A stretch of 64,000 nt of DNA from JACMLD01 sp040007355. Its GTDB lineage: Bacteria; Bacteroidota; Bacteroidia; Chitinophagales; Chitinophagaceae. Shown one piece after another: positions 52,396 through 60,828 of this stretch (its first letter is position 1; each line of letters opens with the position of its first letter). Location of the stretch: positions 1 to 64,000 of the forward strand of contig JBDTVE010000251.1 of the NCBI GenBank assembly GCA_040007355.1, written 5' to 3'. A model generated the notes under the pieces. The model made no database searches. It was not told where the DNA came from and saw nothing but the letters and a program-made list of their open reading frames with translations. The position numbers and the translations under genes were made by a program.

Positions 52396-55300
52396 TTAAG
52401 AGGCTGGTTTACGAAGGCCACCTGGTTTTTTTATTAGAGATTTTGCAGCAGGCAATTCATAAAACCTGGGTGCCTCATTGTTCATGGCAAAGATGGTCAG
52501 CGCTTTGTTGCCTGCTTTAACGGTTGTGATATTACGTACCTGTCCTTTAACCAGAATGCCGCTCTGCATTTCGTTTACCGTTGTAAAATTACCTTTGCCA
52601 TCGCCTTTGAGCAACAATCCGTAGCTGGCATCATATATCCCCGCCTCCGGTTTACTCTGGTAAAAATTACCACCCAGCAAGATGTCCATCTGCCCGTCTC
52701 CGTCATAGTCTTCTACCGACAACCCATATACACACGAAAACTGCGCCTCCACCGGTAAGGGGTTCAGGCTGAACCCGCCCTTGCCGTTGTTCAGTAGCAC
52801 GCTGCTCCGCATTTCCCGGGCTTCCAGCTTCACCGCATTTTCCAGTTGCTCGGGGGTAAAAATATCTTCTATCGTCTGTTCCTTGTAGTTCTCATATTTT
52901 AAATACTTTTTCTTCAGGTATGGCAGCTCCCCTACCAGGTCGTGACGAAGCGCCACCGGGTAGGCCTTGTCTCCATTGTAACACGTTATTACTTGTTCTA
53001 CGTTCCCGTTGCCATCAAAATCACTTACATACATCCGTACCGGTTTGTTCACGCTGCATTTAAACCTCGAGTTCAACCCATGGTTGCCCGCTACGATGTC
53101 CGGGTAACCATCTCCGTTTATATCTGCTACCACCAACCGATTCCACCAGCCATTGCTCGCTGATAATCCCGCTGCCCCGGTGGTTTCCCTTAATTGACCG
53201 TTCTCATTGTGGAATATCCGTACCGGCATATACTCGCCTGTTACCACCAAATCCATTTTCCCATCCCGGTCGTAATCAAACCATTTGGCATCCGTTATCA
53301 TCCCGGCCGTTTCAAGCGCCGGGCATACCTGCGCCGTTATATCGGTAAATATACCCTTGCCGTTGTTCTGCAGCACATACCCTTTGCACGGGTAACCATA
53401 CATAAACGGTTTCAGTCTTACCCCAACAAACAGATCCTGGTCGCCGTCTCCATCGAAGTCTGAAGCCGTTACACAGGAGGCGCTTTCAAATACCGTTGCC
53501 GAGGGAAGCAACTGTGGTGATTTATTAAAGTTCCCATGGCCGTCATTGATATACAAACGGCTGATCAGTTCCGTTGATTTCGCCGAAAACTCATTGCCAC
53601 CGCTGCATACAAACAAATCCTGGTCCCCGTCTCCGTCTGCATCAAAAAACAAACAATCCGTGTCTTCACTTCCCTTATCCTTTTCCAGTAATGACTCGTT
53701 GCTTTTTTTAAACCGGCCGTTCCGTTCCTGGAGGTATAGCGCCCCGGCCTGGTCTTTGGCTCCGCAGATATAAATATCCTCCAGTCCATCCCCGTTTACA
53801 TCGCCCTTGGCCATCCGAGGCCCTTCGGTGCTGAGCATATGGAAGATCAGTTTATCACGGTCAAAATCAGAGAACTCATTCTCTCGGTGTACAAAATCTA
53901 TCCCGTAATTACTGCTGCTTTCTTTGAAGATGGTGGGCAAGGCTGCTTTAGCGGTTCGGGCTGCCATGGGCGGTGAACCATTCTCCTGTTTTACCCTTAA
54001 TATCCGGTTGGGTTTTATATCCCGTATTGTTTCCTGTCTTCCGTCGGGCCAGTGTACTACCAACGAATCTATCTTTTCTGTTTTGCCCAGCCCAAAGTTC
54101 ATCCGGCTGTCCACCGTTGATTCAAAACCCCGCATGGGCATCTCTTCCAGGTAAGAAAGCGTATGGTTATAATACACCGTTACGCCTGTCCCGATGCCAA
54201 ACCGGTTCTTCCCGCTTCCTTCCAGTATCACTTTCAAAAATTTATTCTCGGGGTGCTGCTGTATGCTCTGGTTGCGGTATACAAAGGCCGGCATGTTTAC
54301 ATTGTTCACCACCAAGTCCAGGTCACCATCGTTATCCAGGTCGCCGTATGCACTCCCATTTGAAAATCCCGGCGCATCCAATCCCCATTCAGCGGAACGG
54401 TTCGTAAACGTTAGATCCCCGTTATTGCTGTACGCATAGTTTGATATCGGGTTGGAGGGTATTAAATCAATCAGTGCTTTGTAGTTTCCCTTTTGTTTAT
54501 TTGCTACAATCCCGTTCATGATCTCGCGGTTGGAAATATACTGGATATAATCTTCGTTGGTAAGATCCTGGTATATTCCGTTGGCAATAAAGATGTCCTT
54601 CAGACCGTCGTTATTCAAATCGGCTATCAGGGCTCCCCAGCTCCAGTCGGTGGCGCTCACTCCGGCCAGCCGGCCTATCTCGCTAAAGGTCTTATTGCCA
54701 TTGTTCAGCTGCAACGTATTCCGGGTAAACTGATGAAAATAATCATATTTAAGATCCAGCTGGTATTTATCCCAGTTCTCAAAAGTGGTGTTTACCTTAA
54801 TGCGGGCTTCCTTTTCCGGTAGCATTTCGGTAACAAAAATATCGGGTTTCCCGTCGTTGTTAATATCGGCCATATCGGCACCCATAGAAGCGTTACTGAT
54901 GCTGTGCATGCTCGATTCCAGCGATTCGGTGAACGTACCGTCTTTATTGTTGATATATAAATAGTCCCTTTCAAAAAAATCATTCGATACATAGATATCC
55001 TGCCAGCCGTCACCATTCACATCGCCCACCGTTACACCCATTCCAAAACCAATAATGCTTCCGTAGATATTGGCCTGGGCGCTCACATCGGTAAAATGGC
55101 TGCCATCATTGCGATATAGTTTGTGCCCCCCGAGCGAATCCCTTACATTACGCTCATTGTGCTGGAGATTAAAACTGCCGATGGGCTTAAATGAATTATT
55201 CAGCAGGAACAGGTCCAGGTCACCATCGTGGTCATAGTCGAAAAAAGCGGCGTGCGTGGAATAGCCCTTGTCTGCGAGCCCGTAGGCAGCCGCCTCTTCG

Positions 55301-55803
55301 GTAAAATGGAGATTGCCGTTATTGATATACAGTTCGTTTTGCTTATTGTCGTTTTTTATATCACCGCTGTTGCAAACATAGATGTCCAGCAAGCCATCCC
55401 CGTTTACATCGGCCATGCTTACACCGGTTGACCATTTTCCTTTTTTTAATATGCCAGCCTTCTCAGTAATATCCTCAAATTTAAAATTCCCCTTGTTTAA
55501 ATAAAGCCGGTTGGGCAGCATATTGGCGGTAAAAAAAATATCTATCAGGCCATCGTTGTTGATATCGCCCAGGGCAACCCCGCCGCCGTTATAGAAATTG
55601 CGGTATGAAAAAACATTAAACTGGTCGTCGTAGGTGAGTTTGTTAATGAAATCAATATTGGTAGAATCCTGCGGAAGTGTTTCAAAAAGTGTTGTTTCCT
55701 TTTTCCCGCCCTGTTTACAGGCAGCCAGCAGCAGCACCATCGGCAGCAGGTATAAAACGGCTTTTCTGAGCGTCCCGTTTGCAACAAATCCTTTCCTTCT
55801 CAT
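52396..55803 (-). CDS. large FG-GAP/VCBS repeat lipoprotein with ASPIC/UnbV domain
   Basis: A 1135-residue surface or periplasmic lipoprotein. The signal has lipobox 'VLLLAAC' (Cys about 29). Many FG-GAP/VCBS calcium-binding beta-propeller repeats follow, e.g. 'GDINNDGLIDIFF', 'ADVNGDGLLDIYVC', 'DYDHDGDLDLFLL', 'GDLDNDGDLDLVV'. An ASPIC/UnbV domain at about 540-605 reads 'FGIGTGVTVYYN' and 'FGLGKTEKIDSLVVHWPDG'. More repeats extend to the C-terminus. Common in Bacteroidota sugar loci, where it probably binds glycan or scaffolds surface proteins. First gene of the DUF1080/GMC unit. A decayed paralogue lies at 49301-49798. Confidence 0.92.
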   Translation of the reverse strand: MRRKGFVANGTLRKAVLYLLPMVLLLAACKQGGKKETTLFETLPQDSTNIDFINKLTYDDQFNVFSYRNFYNGGGVALGDINNDGLIDIFFTANMLPNRLYLNKGNFKFEDITEKAGILKKGKWSTGVSMADVNGDGLLDIYVCNSGDIKNDNKQNELYINNGNLHFTEEAAAYGLADKGYSTHAAFFDYDHDGDLDLFLLNNSFKPIGSFNLQHNERNVRDSLGGHKLYRNDGSHFTDVSAQANIYGSIIGFGMGVTVGDVNGDGWQDIYVSNDFFERDYLYINNKDGTFTESLESSMHSISNASMGADMADINNDGKPDIFVTEMLPEKEARIKVNTTFENWDKYQLDLKYDYFHQFTRNTLQLNNGNKTFSEIGRLAGVSATDWSWGALIADLNNDGLKDIFIANGIYQDLTNEDYIQYISNREIMNGIVANKQKGNYKALIDLIPSNPISNYAYSNNGDLTFTNRSAEWGLDAPGFSNGSAYGDLDNDGDLDLVVNNVNMPAFVYRNQSIQQHPENKFLKVILEGSGKNRFGIGTGVTVYYNHTLSYLEEMPMRGFESTVDSRMNFGLGKTEKIDSLVVHWPDGRQETIRDIKPNRILRVKQENGSPPMAARTAKAALPTIFKESSSNYGIDFVHRENEFSDFDRDKLIFHMLSTEGPRMAKGDVNGDGLEDIYICGAKDQAGALYLQERNGRFKKSNESLLEKDKGSEDTDCLFFDADGDGDQDLFVCSGGNEFSAKSTELISRLYINDGHGNFNKSPQLLPSATVFESASCVTASDFDGDGDQDLFVGVRLKPFMYGYPCKGYVLQNNGKGIFTDITAQVCPALETAGMITDAKWFDYDRDGKMDLVVTGEYMPVRIFHNENGQLRETTGAAGLSASNGWWNRLVVADINGDGYPDIVAGNHGLNSRFKCSVNKPVRMYVSDFDGNGNVEQVITCYNGDKAYPVALRHDLVGELPYLKKKYLKYENYKEQTIEDIFTPEQLENAVKLEAREMRSSVLLNNGKGGFSLNPLPVEAQFSCVYGLSVEDYDGDGQMDILLGGNFYQSKPEAGIYDASYGLLLKGDGKGNFTTVNEMQSGILVKGQVRNITTVKAGNKALTIFAMNNEAPRFYELPAAKSLIKKPGGLRKPAS

Positions 55804-56233
55804 TTTACGTCCTTAACTTTTGCTCGGTTAACAAAATCGGTATCATCAACTTTTATCATTGCATCATTAAACCGTACCACCGTTATTCTACTGCAGTACA
55901 ATAACGCAGGTTAATATTAACCTTAAAAATAGGCCCAATTTTCAATAAACTAAGCAAGTCATATGTTATTACTTACTTTGTTAATGCGTGCGTTATCAGA
56001 ACCGGGTCAACACATTAATAGCCCGTGTTTTGATGAAGGTTCTTATAAGCATTTATCTAAGCATCGGGAATGGGGAATATATTCAGGTGATTGATTCCAT
56101 TGGAGCCAGGGCATCTGCGGGATCTGCAGCGTGAAACTGGAAGGCATTATTATGATGCCAAAGCGAAGCATGTCTTGGCTTTGTCAGCCTTCGGCAAACC
56201 GCTCTCTGCTCGTGTTCTGCCAGGAAGGAAGCT
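55804..56233. other. intergenic region upstream of the FG-GAP gene
   Basis: About 430 nt with no supported gene. It holds the promoter of the minus-strand sugar operon, though I see no exact -7 consensus, and possibly the lost N-terminal half of the AraC pseudogene, too degraded to trace confidently. Confidence 0.4.
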
Positions 56234-56675
56234 GTGGCTGAACGTTTCGTGGAACTGATAAATATTTTACAGGCCCTGGCCCGTTCTTCGTATTACATGC
56301 TGCTGAACGCGCAGGGAACACTGCCTATCGCCCTCCGAAATGTGCATACTCGTCTTCAGAATATCTTTAGCTATATAGAGCAAAATTTCCAGGAAGAAAT
56401 AAATACAAAACCGTGGCCGATATTATCCACCTTACGGTTCCTGCTTTTTGCAACTATTTTAAAAACCCCCGGAATCTTACTTTACCGATTTTAATAACCA
56501 ATATCGGATAGAACAGGCCCCTGTATGCTCTTGCAGCAGGAAAATTAGTGGGGAAGTATGTTTTGAATGTGGTTTTTAGAATGTACTCTATTTTAATAAA
56601 GTATTCAAGAATATCGTTAAGAAGACACCTTCAGAATTCAAAAAAACAATATCAATGGACTTGCGTCTGCCGTAA
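56234..56675 (+). pseudogene. decayed AraC family transcriptional regulator
   Basis: The C-terminal half of an AraC regulator is readable in pieces: 'RFVELINILQALARSSYYML' and 'RLQNIFSYIEQNFQEEIN' in one frame, 'VADIIHLTVPAFCNYFKNP' in a second, 'FTDFNNQYRIEQAPVCSCSR' and 'ISGEVCFECGF' then an in-frame TAG, and 'YFNKVFKNIVKKTPSEFKKT' before the final TAA at 56675. This is the double helix-turn-helix of the family with two frameshifts and a stop, so non-functional. The cupin-like N-terminal half is not recognisable. It lies upstream of the divergent sugar operon it may once have controlled. Confidence 0.78.
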
Positions 56676-56801
56676 GTAGCAGGTGCCGTGCGCTCAGCGT
56701 GAGCATTTTGCATGAAACCGCCCATACACAAGACCCATCAACAATTCGCCAGTTCCTACTCCCTCGGACCGTTTGTAATAAAAACACGAACTTTGCCCGC
56801 T

Positions 56802-57422
56802 ATGCATACCACCGATATTTCAATTGCGGTTCTGCCCGTGATGGAAAGCTTTTATACCCTGCAGGGTGAGGGTTTTCACCAGGGTAGGGCAGCCTATTTT
56901 ATCCGCCTGGGCGGCTGCGATGTTGGCTGTAGCTGGTGCGATGTTAAGGAAAGCTGGGACGCAGCCAGCCATCCGCAGGTCTCCATCCCGGAAATAGTGG
57001 CTTCCGCAAAAAAATACCCGGGCCGCCTGGCAGTAATAACAGGCGGTGAGCCCCTTTTACATAACCTGGATGAATTAACCAGTGCCCTGCAGCGCCAGGG
57101 TTTTCAAACCCATATTGAAACCTCCGGTTCGGCGTCCTTAAGCGGCCGGTGGAACTGGATCTGTCTTTCTCCCAAAAAATTCAAAGCCCCGTTGCCGGAA
57201 ACCGTTCGTCGCGCCGATGAGCTAAAAGTGATTGTTTTTAATATTTCCGATTTTAAATGGGCCGAGCAATATGCCGCGCAGGTAAAGCAGGGATGCCGCT
57301 TATACCTGCAGCCGGAATGGGGAAAAATGAGTACCATTACGCCATTTATCGTAGATTATATAAAAGAAAATCCTCAATGGGAGCTAAGCCTTCAGCTTCA
57401 CAAATACATTAACGTTCCTTAA
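56802..57422 (+). CDS. queE: 7-carboxy-7-deazaguanine synthase QueE
   Basis: A 206-residue radical SAM enzyme making 7-carboxy-7-deazaguanine for queuosine (tRNA modification). The cluster motif CxxxCxxC is seen in 'LGGCDVGCSWCDVKESW'. Substrate and SAM contacts include 'ESFYTLQGEGFHQGRAAYFIR' and 'VITGGEPLLHNLDELT'. C-terminus 'WELSLQLHKYINVP' is typical. The longest frame starts at 56712, but the extra 30 residues are not family-like; ATG 56802 is preferred, preceded by a -7-like GAACTTTG at 56788-56795. No other queuosine genes are adjacent. Confidence 0.93.
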   Translation: MHTTDISIAVLPVMESFYTLQGEGFHQGRAAYFIRLGGCDVGCSWCDVKESWDAASHPQVSIPEIVASAKKYPGRLAVITGGEPLLHNLDELTSALQRQGFQTHIETSGSASLSGRWNWICLSPKKFKAPLPETVRRADELKVIVFNISDFKWAEQYAAQVKQGCRLYLQPEWGKMSTITPFIVDYIKENPQWELSLQLHKYINVP

Positions 57423-57435
57423 AAAACGGCTTTTG

Positions 57436-57443
57436 TACCTTTG
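57436..57443 (+). promoter_or_regulatory. -7 box upstream of the OmpA-PD40 gene
   Basis: TACCTTTG, an exact TAnnTTTG match, 86 nt before ATG 57530. A second 7 of 8 match, TAACTTTA, at about 57517-57524 directly precedes the ATG, so two start sites are possible. Confidence 0.4.
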
Positions 57444-57529
57444 CAAACCAGGGATTTAAGAGAATAAATGCCTAGTAACTGCGTTAAAAGACAGTACCGG
57501 CAGCTCCTGGCCGGGTAACTTTAATAATC

Positions 57530-59443
57530 ATGTTCATGAAGTTTGTTTGTGCTATCCTCAGTATCTTTTTCTTTTGTGTGGGCCATGCGCAGCAGTACGA
57601 CCCCGAAAAAGTAAACAAAAAAGCCGCGGCTCTATACTCACAGGCTTTGCAACAGGCAACAGACGGCAACTTAAAAGAAGGCATCAGCCTGCTGCAACAG
57701 GCTGTGCACATAGATCATCATTTCCTGGATGCCTATCTTTCTATTGCAGGGATGTACGGGGAACAAAAAAATTATGATAGCGCCATCGGCAATTATGAGA
57801 CGGCCCGGGCCATCGACAGCGTTTATTTCAGGGATTATAACCTGCCCTATTCCATTAACCTGGCCGGACGGGGATTGTTTGAAAAAGCGCTGGCTGCGGT
57901 GGAGGAATTCAATACCATTCCCAACCTGAACCCAAGCAGCCTGAAGGCCGGCGATTATCGCAGGCGCTGTTACCAGTTCGCAATCGACTATAAAAAAAAT
58001 ACAGCCGGAAGCAATTATAAATTTGAACCGGTTAACCTGGGCGACAGCATCAACACAAACGTATCAGAGTATTTCCCCGCCCTCACCATCGATAGTAAAC
58101 AACTGATTTTTACACGACGTGTGAGGAGCGTAAACGAGGATTTTTTTGAAACCAATAATAAAAATGGCGCATGGTCCATGGCCCGGCCACTGCCGGGTAG
58201 CATCAATACCAATTTTAATGAAGGTGCCCAAAGTATTTCACAGGATGGCCAGTGGCTGATATTCACGGGCTGCAATTTTCCCGAAGGTTATGGCAGTTGC
58301 GATCTATACATTTCTTACCTCACGCCCGAGGGCTGGAGCGCTGCGGAAAACATGGGCAACCGGATCAATTCGGACCAATGGGAATCTGCTCCCAGTCTAT
58401 CTGCAGACAAGCGCGATTTGTATTTTGCCAGCCGGCGCGCCGGTGGCTATGGCGGCAGCGATATCTATGTAAGCCATTTGCTGGGCGGCCGCTGGAGCGA
58501 ACCTGTAAACCTGGGACCGGAAATAAATACGATTGGCGACGAAAGCTGCCCCTTTATTCACGCCGACAACCAAACCCTGTATTTTACCAGTAGTGGTCAC
58601 CAGGGCTATGGGGGCGATGATCTATTTATCGTACGCAAAGGCCTGAAAGGCGCCTGGAGCCGTCCGGAGAACCTCGGCTACCCGATCAATACCATTGAAA
58701 ATGAAGGCAGCCTGGTCATCACGGCAGATGGTACGGTGGCTTACTATGCAAGTGACCGGGGCGACAGTCGCGGCGGGCTTGACCTGTACACTTTTCCCCT
58801 GCGCAGCGATATACAACCCATTAAAACATTATGGGTAAAAGGAAAAGTATTTGATAAAAAAACCGGCAAAGGCCTGCCTTCAGCCATTGAACTGGCCGAC
58901 CTGGGAACCAAGGAGATCATCAGCAAAGTGCAAACAGACGAAACCGGTAATTACCTGATCACCCTGCCCGTGGGAAAAGACTATGCATTTAATGTAAACC
59001 GGAAGGGCTATTTATTTTTCTCGGATAATTTTCCGCTCAGCCAAAAACCGCCCGATTCTACCTATAACATTGATATACCCCTGCAACCACTGGAAGCCAA
59101 CGCCAGTATCATCCTAAAGAATATTTTCTTTGATATTAATAAATATGAACTGAAACCCGCTTCGCAGGTAGAACTTGACAACCTGGTAAAACTGATGAAG
59201 GACAACCCCACCCTGAAAATCCAGATCAACGGGCATACGGACAATATAGGCAAAGCCACCGACAATATAACGCTCTCCAATAACCGCGCAAAGGCAGTGG
59301 TGGATTATATCAGCTCAAAAGGCATCGATCCAAAAAGAATGAGCTACCAGGGCTTTGGTGACAAACTGCCCCTGGCCGATAATAAAACCGAAGAAGGCCG
59401 GGCCAGGAACCGGAGAACCGAACTAAAAGTGGTCGCGCAGTGA
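57530..59443 (+). CDS. OmpA family protein with TPR and PD40 repeats
   Basis: A 637-residue envelope protein. A signal peptide of about 21 residues ('...FFFCVGHAQ') precedes TPR-like helices (about 25-150: 'ALYSQALQQATDGNLKEGIS', 'YDSAIGNYETARAIDS'). A WD40-like PD40 propeller (about 165-425) repeats patterns such as 'DGQWLIFTGCN', 'DKRDLYFASRRAGGYGGSDI', 'DNQTLYFTSSGHQGYGGDDL'. A CNA-B-like domain follows at about 435-500. The C-terminal OmpA peptidoglycan-binding domain reads 'KIQINGHTDNIGKATDNITL' and 'RMSYQGFGDKLPLADN'. Probably anchors the outer membrane to peptidoglycan. ATG 57536 is an alternative start. Confidence 0.93.
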   Translation: MFMKFVCAILSIFFFCVGHAQQYDPEKVNKKAAALYSQALQQATDGNLKEGISLLQQAVHIDHHFLDAYLSIAGMYGEQKNYDSAIGNYETARAIDSVYFRDYNLPYSINLAGRGLFEKALAAVEEFNTIPNLNPSSLKAGDYRRRCYQFAIDYKKNTAGSNYKFEPVNLGDSINTNVSEYFPALTIDSKQLIFTRRVRSVNEDFFETNNKNGAWSMARPLPGSINTNFNEGAQSISQDGQWLIFTGCNFPEGYGSCDLYISYLTPEGWSAAENMGNRINSDQWESAPSLSADKRDLYFASRRAGGYGGSDIYVSHLLGGRWSEPVNLGPEINTIGDESCPFIHADNQTLYFTSSGHQGYGGDDLFIVRKGLKGAWSRPENLGYPINTIENEGSLVITADGTVAYYASDRGDSRGGLDLYTFPLRSDIQPIKTLWVKGKVFDKKTGKGLPSAIELADLGTKEIISKVQTDETGNYLITLPVGKDYAFNVNRKGYLFFSDNFPLSQKPPDSTYNIDIPLQPLEANASIILKNIFFDINKYELKPASQVELDNLVKLMKDNPTLKIQINGHTDNIGKATDNITLSNNRAKAVVDYISSKGIDPKRMSYQGFGDKLPLADNKTEEGRARNRRTELKVVAQ

Positions 59444-59446
59444 GCG

Positions 59447-59482
59447 TTCGGAGCCGGGAGTCCGTAGTTGGTAGTCGGTAGT
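59447..59482 (+). repeat. low-complexity intergenic repeat (GGGAGTC/GTAGTC units)
   Basis: Tandem-like TCGGAGCC, GGGAGTCC, GTAGTTGG, TAGTCGGTAGTC units just after the OmpA gene stop. GGAGCCGGGAGTC at 59450-59462 is identical to 31564-31576 inside the helicase gene. Such sequences look like a dispersed family. Confidence 0.5.
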
Positions 59483-59613
59483 CTGATGCCCAGGCCATAA
59501 TACAACCAACCAAGAACTTTGTATTATAGACTATAGACGCCCGACTAAAAAATGCGGCTATCTTCAAAATAATTTTCTACATTCATTCTTTATAAACCTA
59601 TCCTTTAAAAAGA

Positions 59614-60720
59614 ATGAGCAACGATCTCCTATACCAGGTTGCCCTCACGCTTGTGCCCCATATCGGCCCCGTGCAGGCAAGAATACTGGTTAATCATTTT
59701 GGCGATGCAGCCGCCATTTTCAAAGCAAAAAAAGCCAGCCTCGATAAACTGGAAGGCGTGGGGGAAATCAGGGCTTCCTCCATAAAAACATTTGCCGGTT
59801 TTAAAAAAGCGGAAGAAGAACTGGCTTTTGTAAGCCAGTATAAAATCACACCCCTGTTCCTGACAGATGTTGCCTACCCGCAACGATTGTTAAATTGTTA
59901 TGACCCGCCCACGCTGCTCTATTACCGCGGCAACGCAAACCTGAATGCTTCCCGGATCATTGCCATTGTTGGCACCCGCAGCAAAACAGACTATGGCAAA
60001 TACCTTACGGAAAAACTGCTGGCCGACTTGCAGGACCAGCACATAATAGTAGTAAGCGGACTGGCGCTGGGCATTGATGCCATTGCGCACCGCGCAGCCA
60101 TCAAACACGCCCTGCCAACCATTGCAGTGGTAGCACACGGGCTCGACAAGATCTATCCGGTGGAAAACGCCGGGCTGGCAAAAGATATCATCCGGGAAGA
60201 TGGCGGTCTGCTAACCGAATTTGGCAGTAAAACCAAACCCGATAAACACCATTTCCCTTCCAGGAACCGGATAGTGGCAGGCATGAGTGATGCTACCATT
60301 GTAATTGAAACAGCCGTCAAAGGCGGCAGCATGATAACCGCTGAACTGGCCAACGATTATAACAAAGATGTTTTTGCATTTCCAGGCCGTACTACAGACG
60401 GAAAAAGTGCCGGTTGCAACCATTTGATAAGGAACAATAAGGCCATGTTGCTTACAGGTGCGCAAGATTTGACCGCACTACTGGGATGGCAGGAAAAACC
60501 GCGCCTACAGGAAAAACGCCAGCGGGAATTATTTATACAACTGACCAGCGAAGAAAAAATTATTACTGGTCTGCTGGAAGAAAAAGGGACCCTGGCCATA
60601 GATGAACTAAATCTAAAAAGCAACCTGAGCAGCAGCCGGGTTGCTGCCGCCCTGTTAAACCTTGAACTGCAAAACATCATTGCTTCGTTGCCCGGCAAAC
60701 GATATCAATTACTGTCTTGA
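59614..60720 (+). CDS. dprA: DNA processing protein DprA
   Basis: A 368-residue protein that loads RecA onto incoming single-stranded DNA during natural transformation. An N-terminal helix-hairpin-helix/SAM-like region (about 10-60, 'LVPHIGPVQARILVNHFGDA', 'LEGVGEIRASSIK') precedes the Rossmann fold DprA domain: 'IAIVGTRSKTDYGK', 'VVSGLALGIDAIAHRAA', 'FPSRNRIVAGMSDATIVIE', 'KGGSMITAELANDYNKDVFAFPG'. A C-terminal winged helix ('LLEEKGTLAIDELNLKSNLS') is present. Full length. Probably monocistronic. Confidence 0.95.
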   Translation: MSNDLLYQVALTLVPHIGPVQARILVNHFGDAAAIFKAKKASLDKLEGVGEIRASSIKTFAGFKKAEEELAFVSQYKITPLFLTDVAYPQRLLNCYDPPTLLYYRGNANLNASRIIAIVGTRSKTDYGKYLTEKLLADLQDQHIIVVSGLALGIDAIAHRAAIKHALPTIAVVAHGLDKIYPVENAGLAKDIIREDGGLLTEFGSKTKPDKHHFPSRNRIVAGMSDATIVIETAVKGGSMITAELANDYNKDVFAFPGRTTDGKSAGCNHLIRNNKAMLLTGAQDLTALLGWQEKPRLQEKRQRELFIQLTSEEKIITGLLEEKGTLAIDELNLKSNLSSSRVAAALLNLELQNIIASLPGKRYQLLS

Positions 60721-60792
60721 AGCGCAGGATTGCACTCGTTTTGTATTGATGCGCAGCCGGTTTTGAGATGCCTTGCATAGCATTAAAAAAGT

Positions 60793-60825
60793 TTTGGAGC
60801 GAATTTATCCGCTACCCTATCTTTG
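60793..60825 (+). promoter_or_regulatory. guaB promoter, start codon 3 nt after the -7 box
   Basis: TTTG (60793-60796), 21-nt spacer, TATCTTTG (60818-60825), the best full match to the Bacteroidota consensus in the window. The ATG follows after CCC at 60829, so the mRNA should be leaderless or nearly so. Confidence 0.65.
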
Positions 60826-60828
60826 CCC

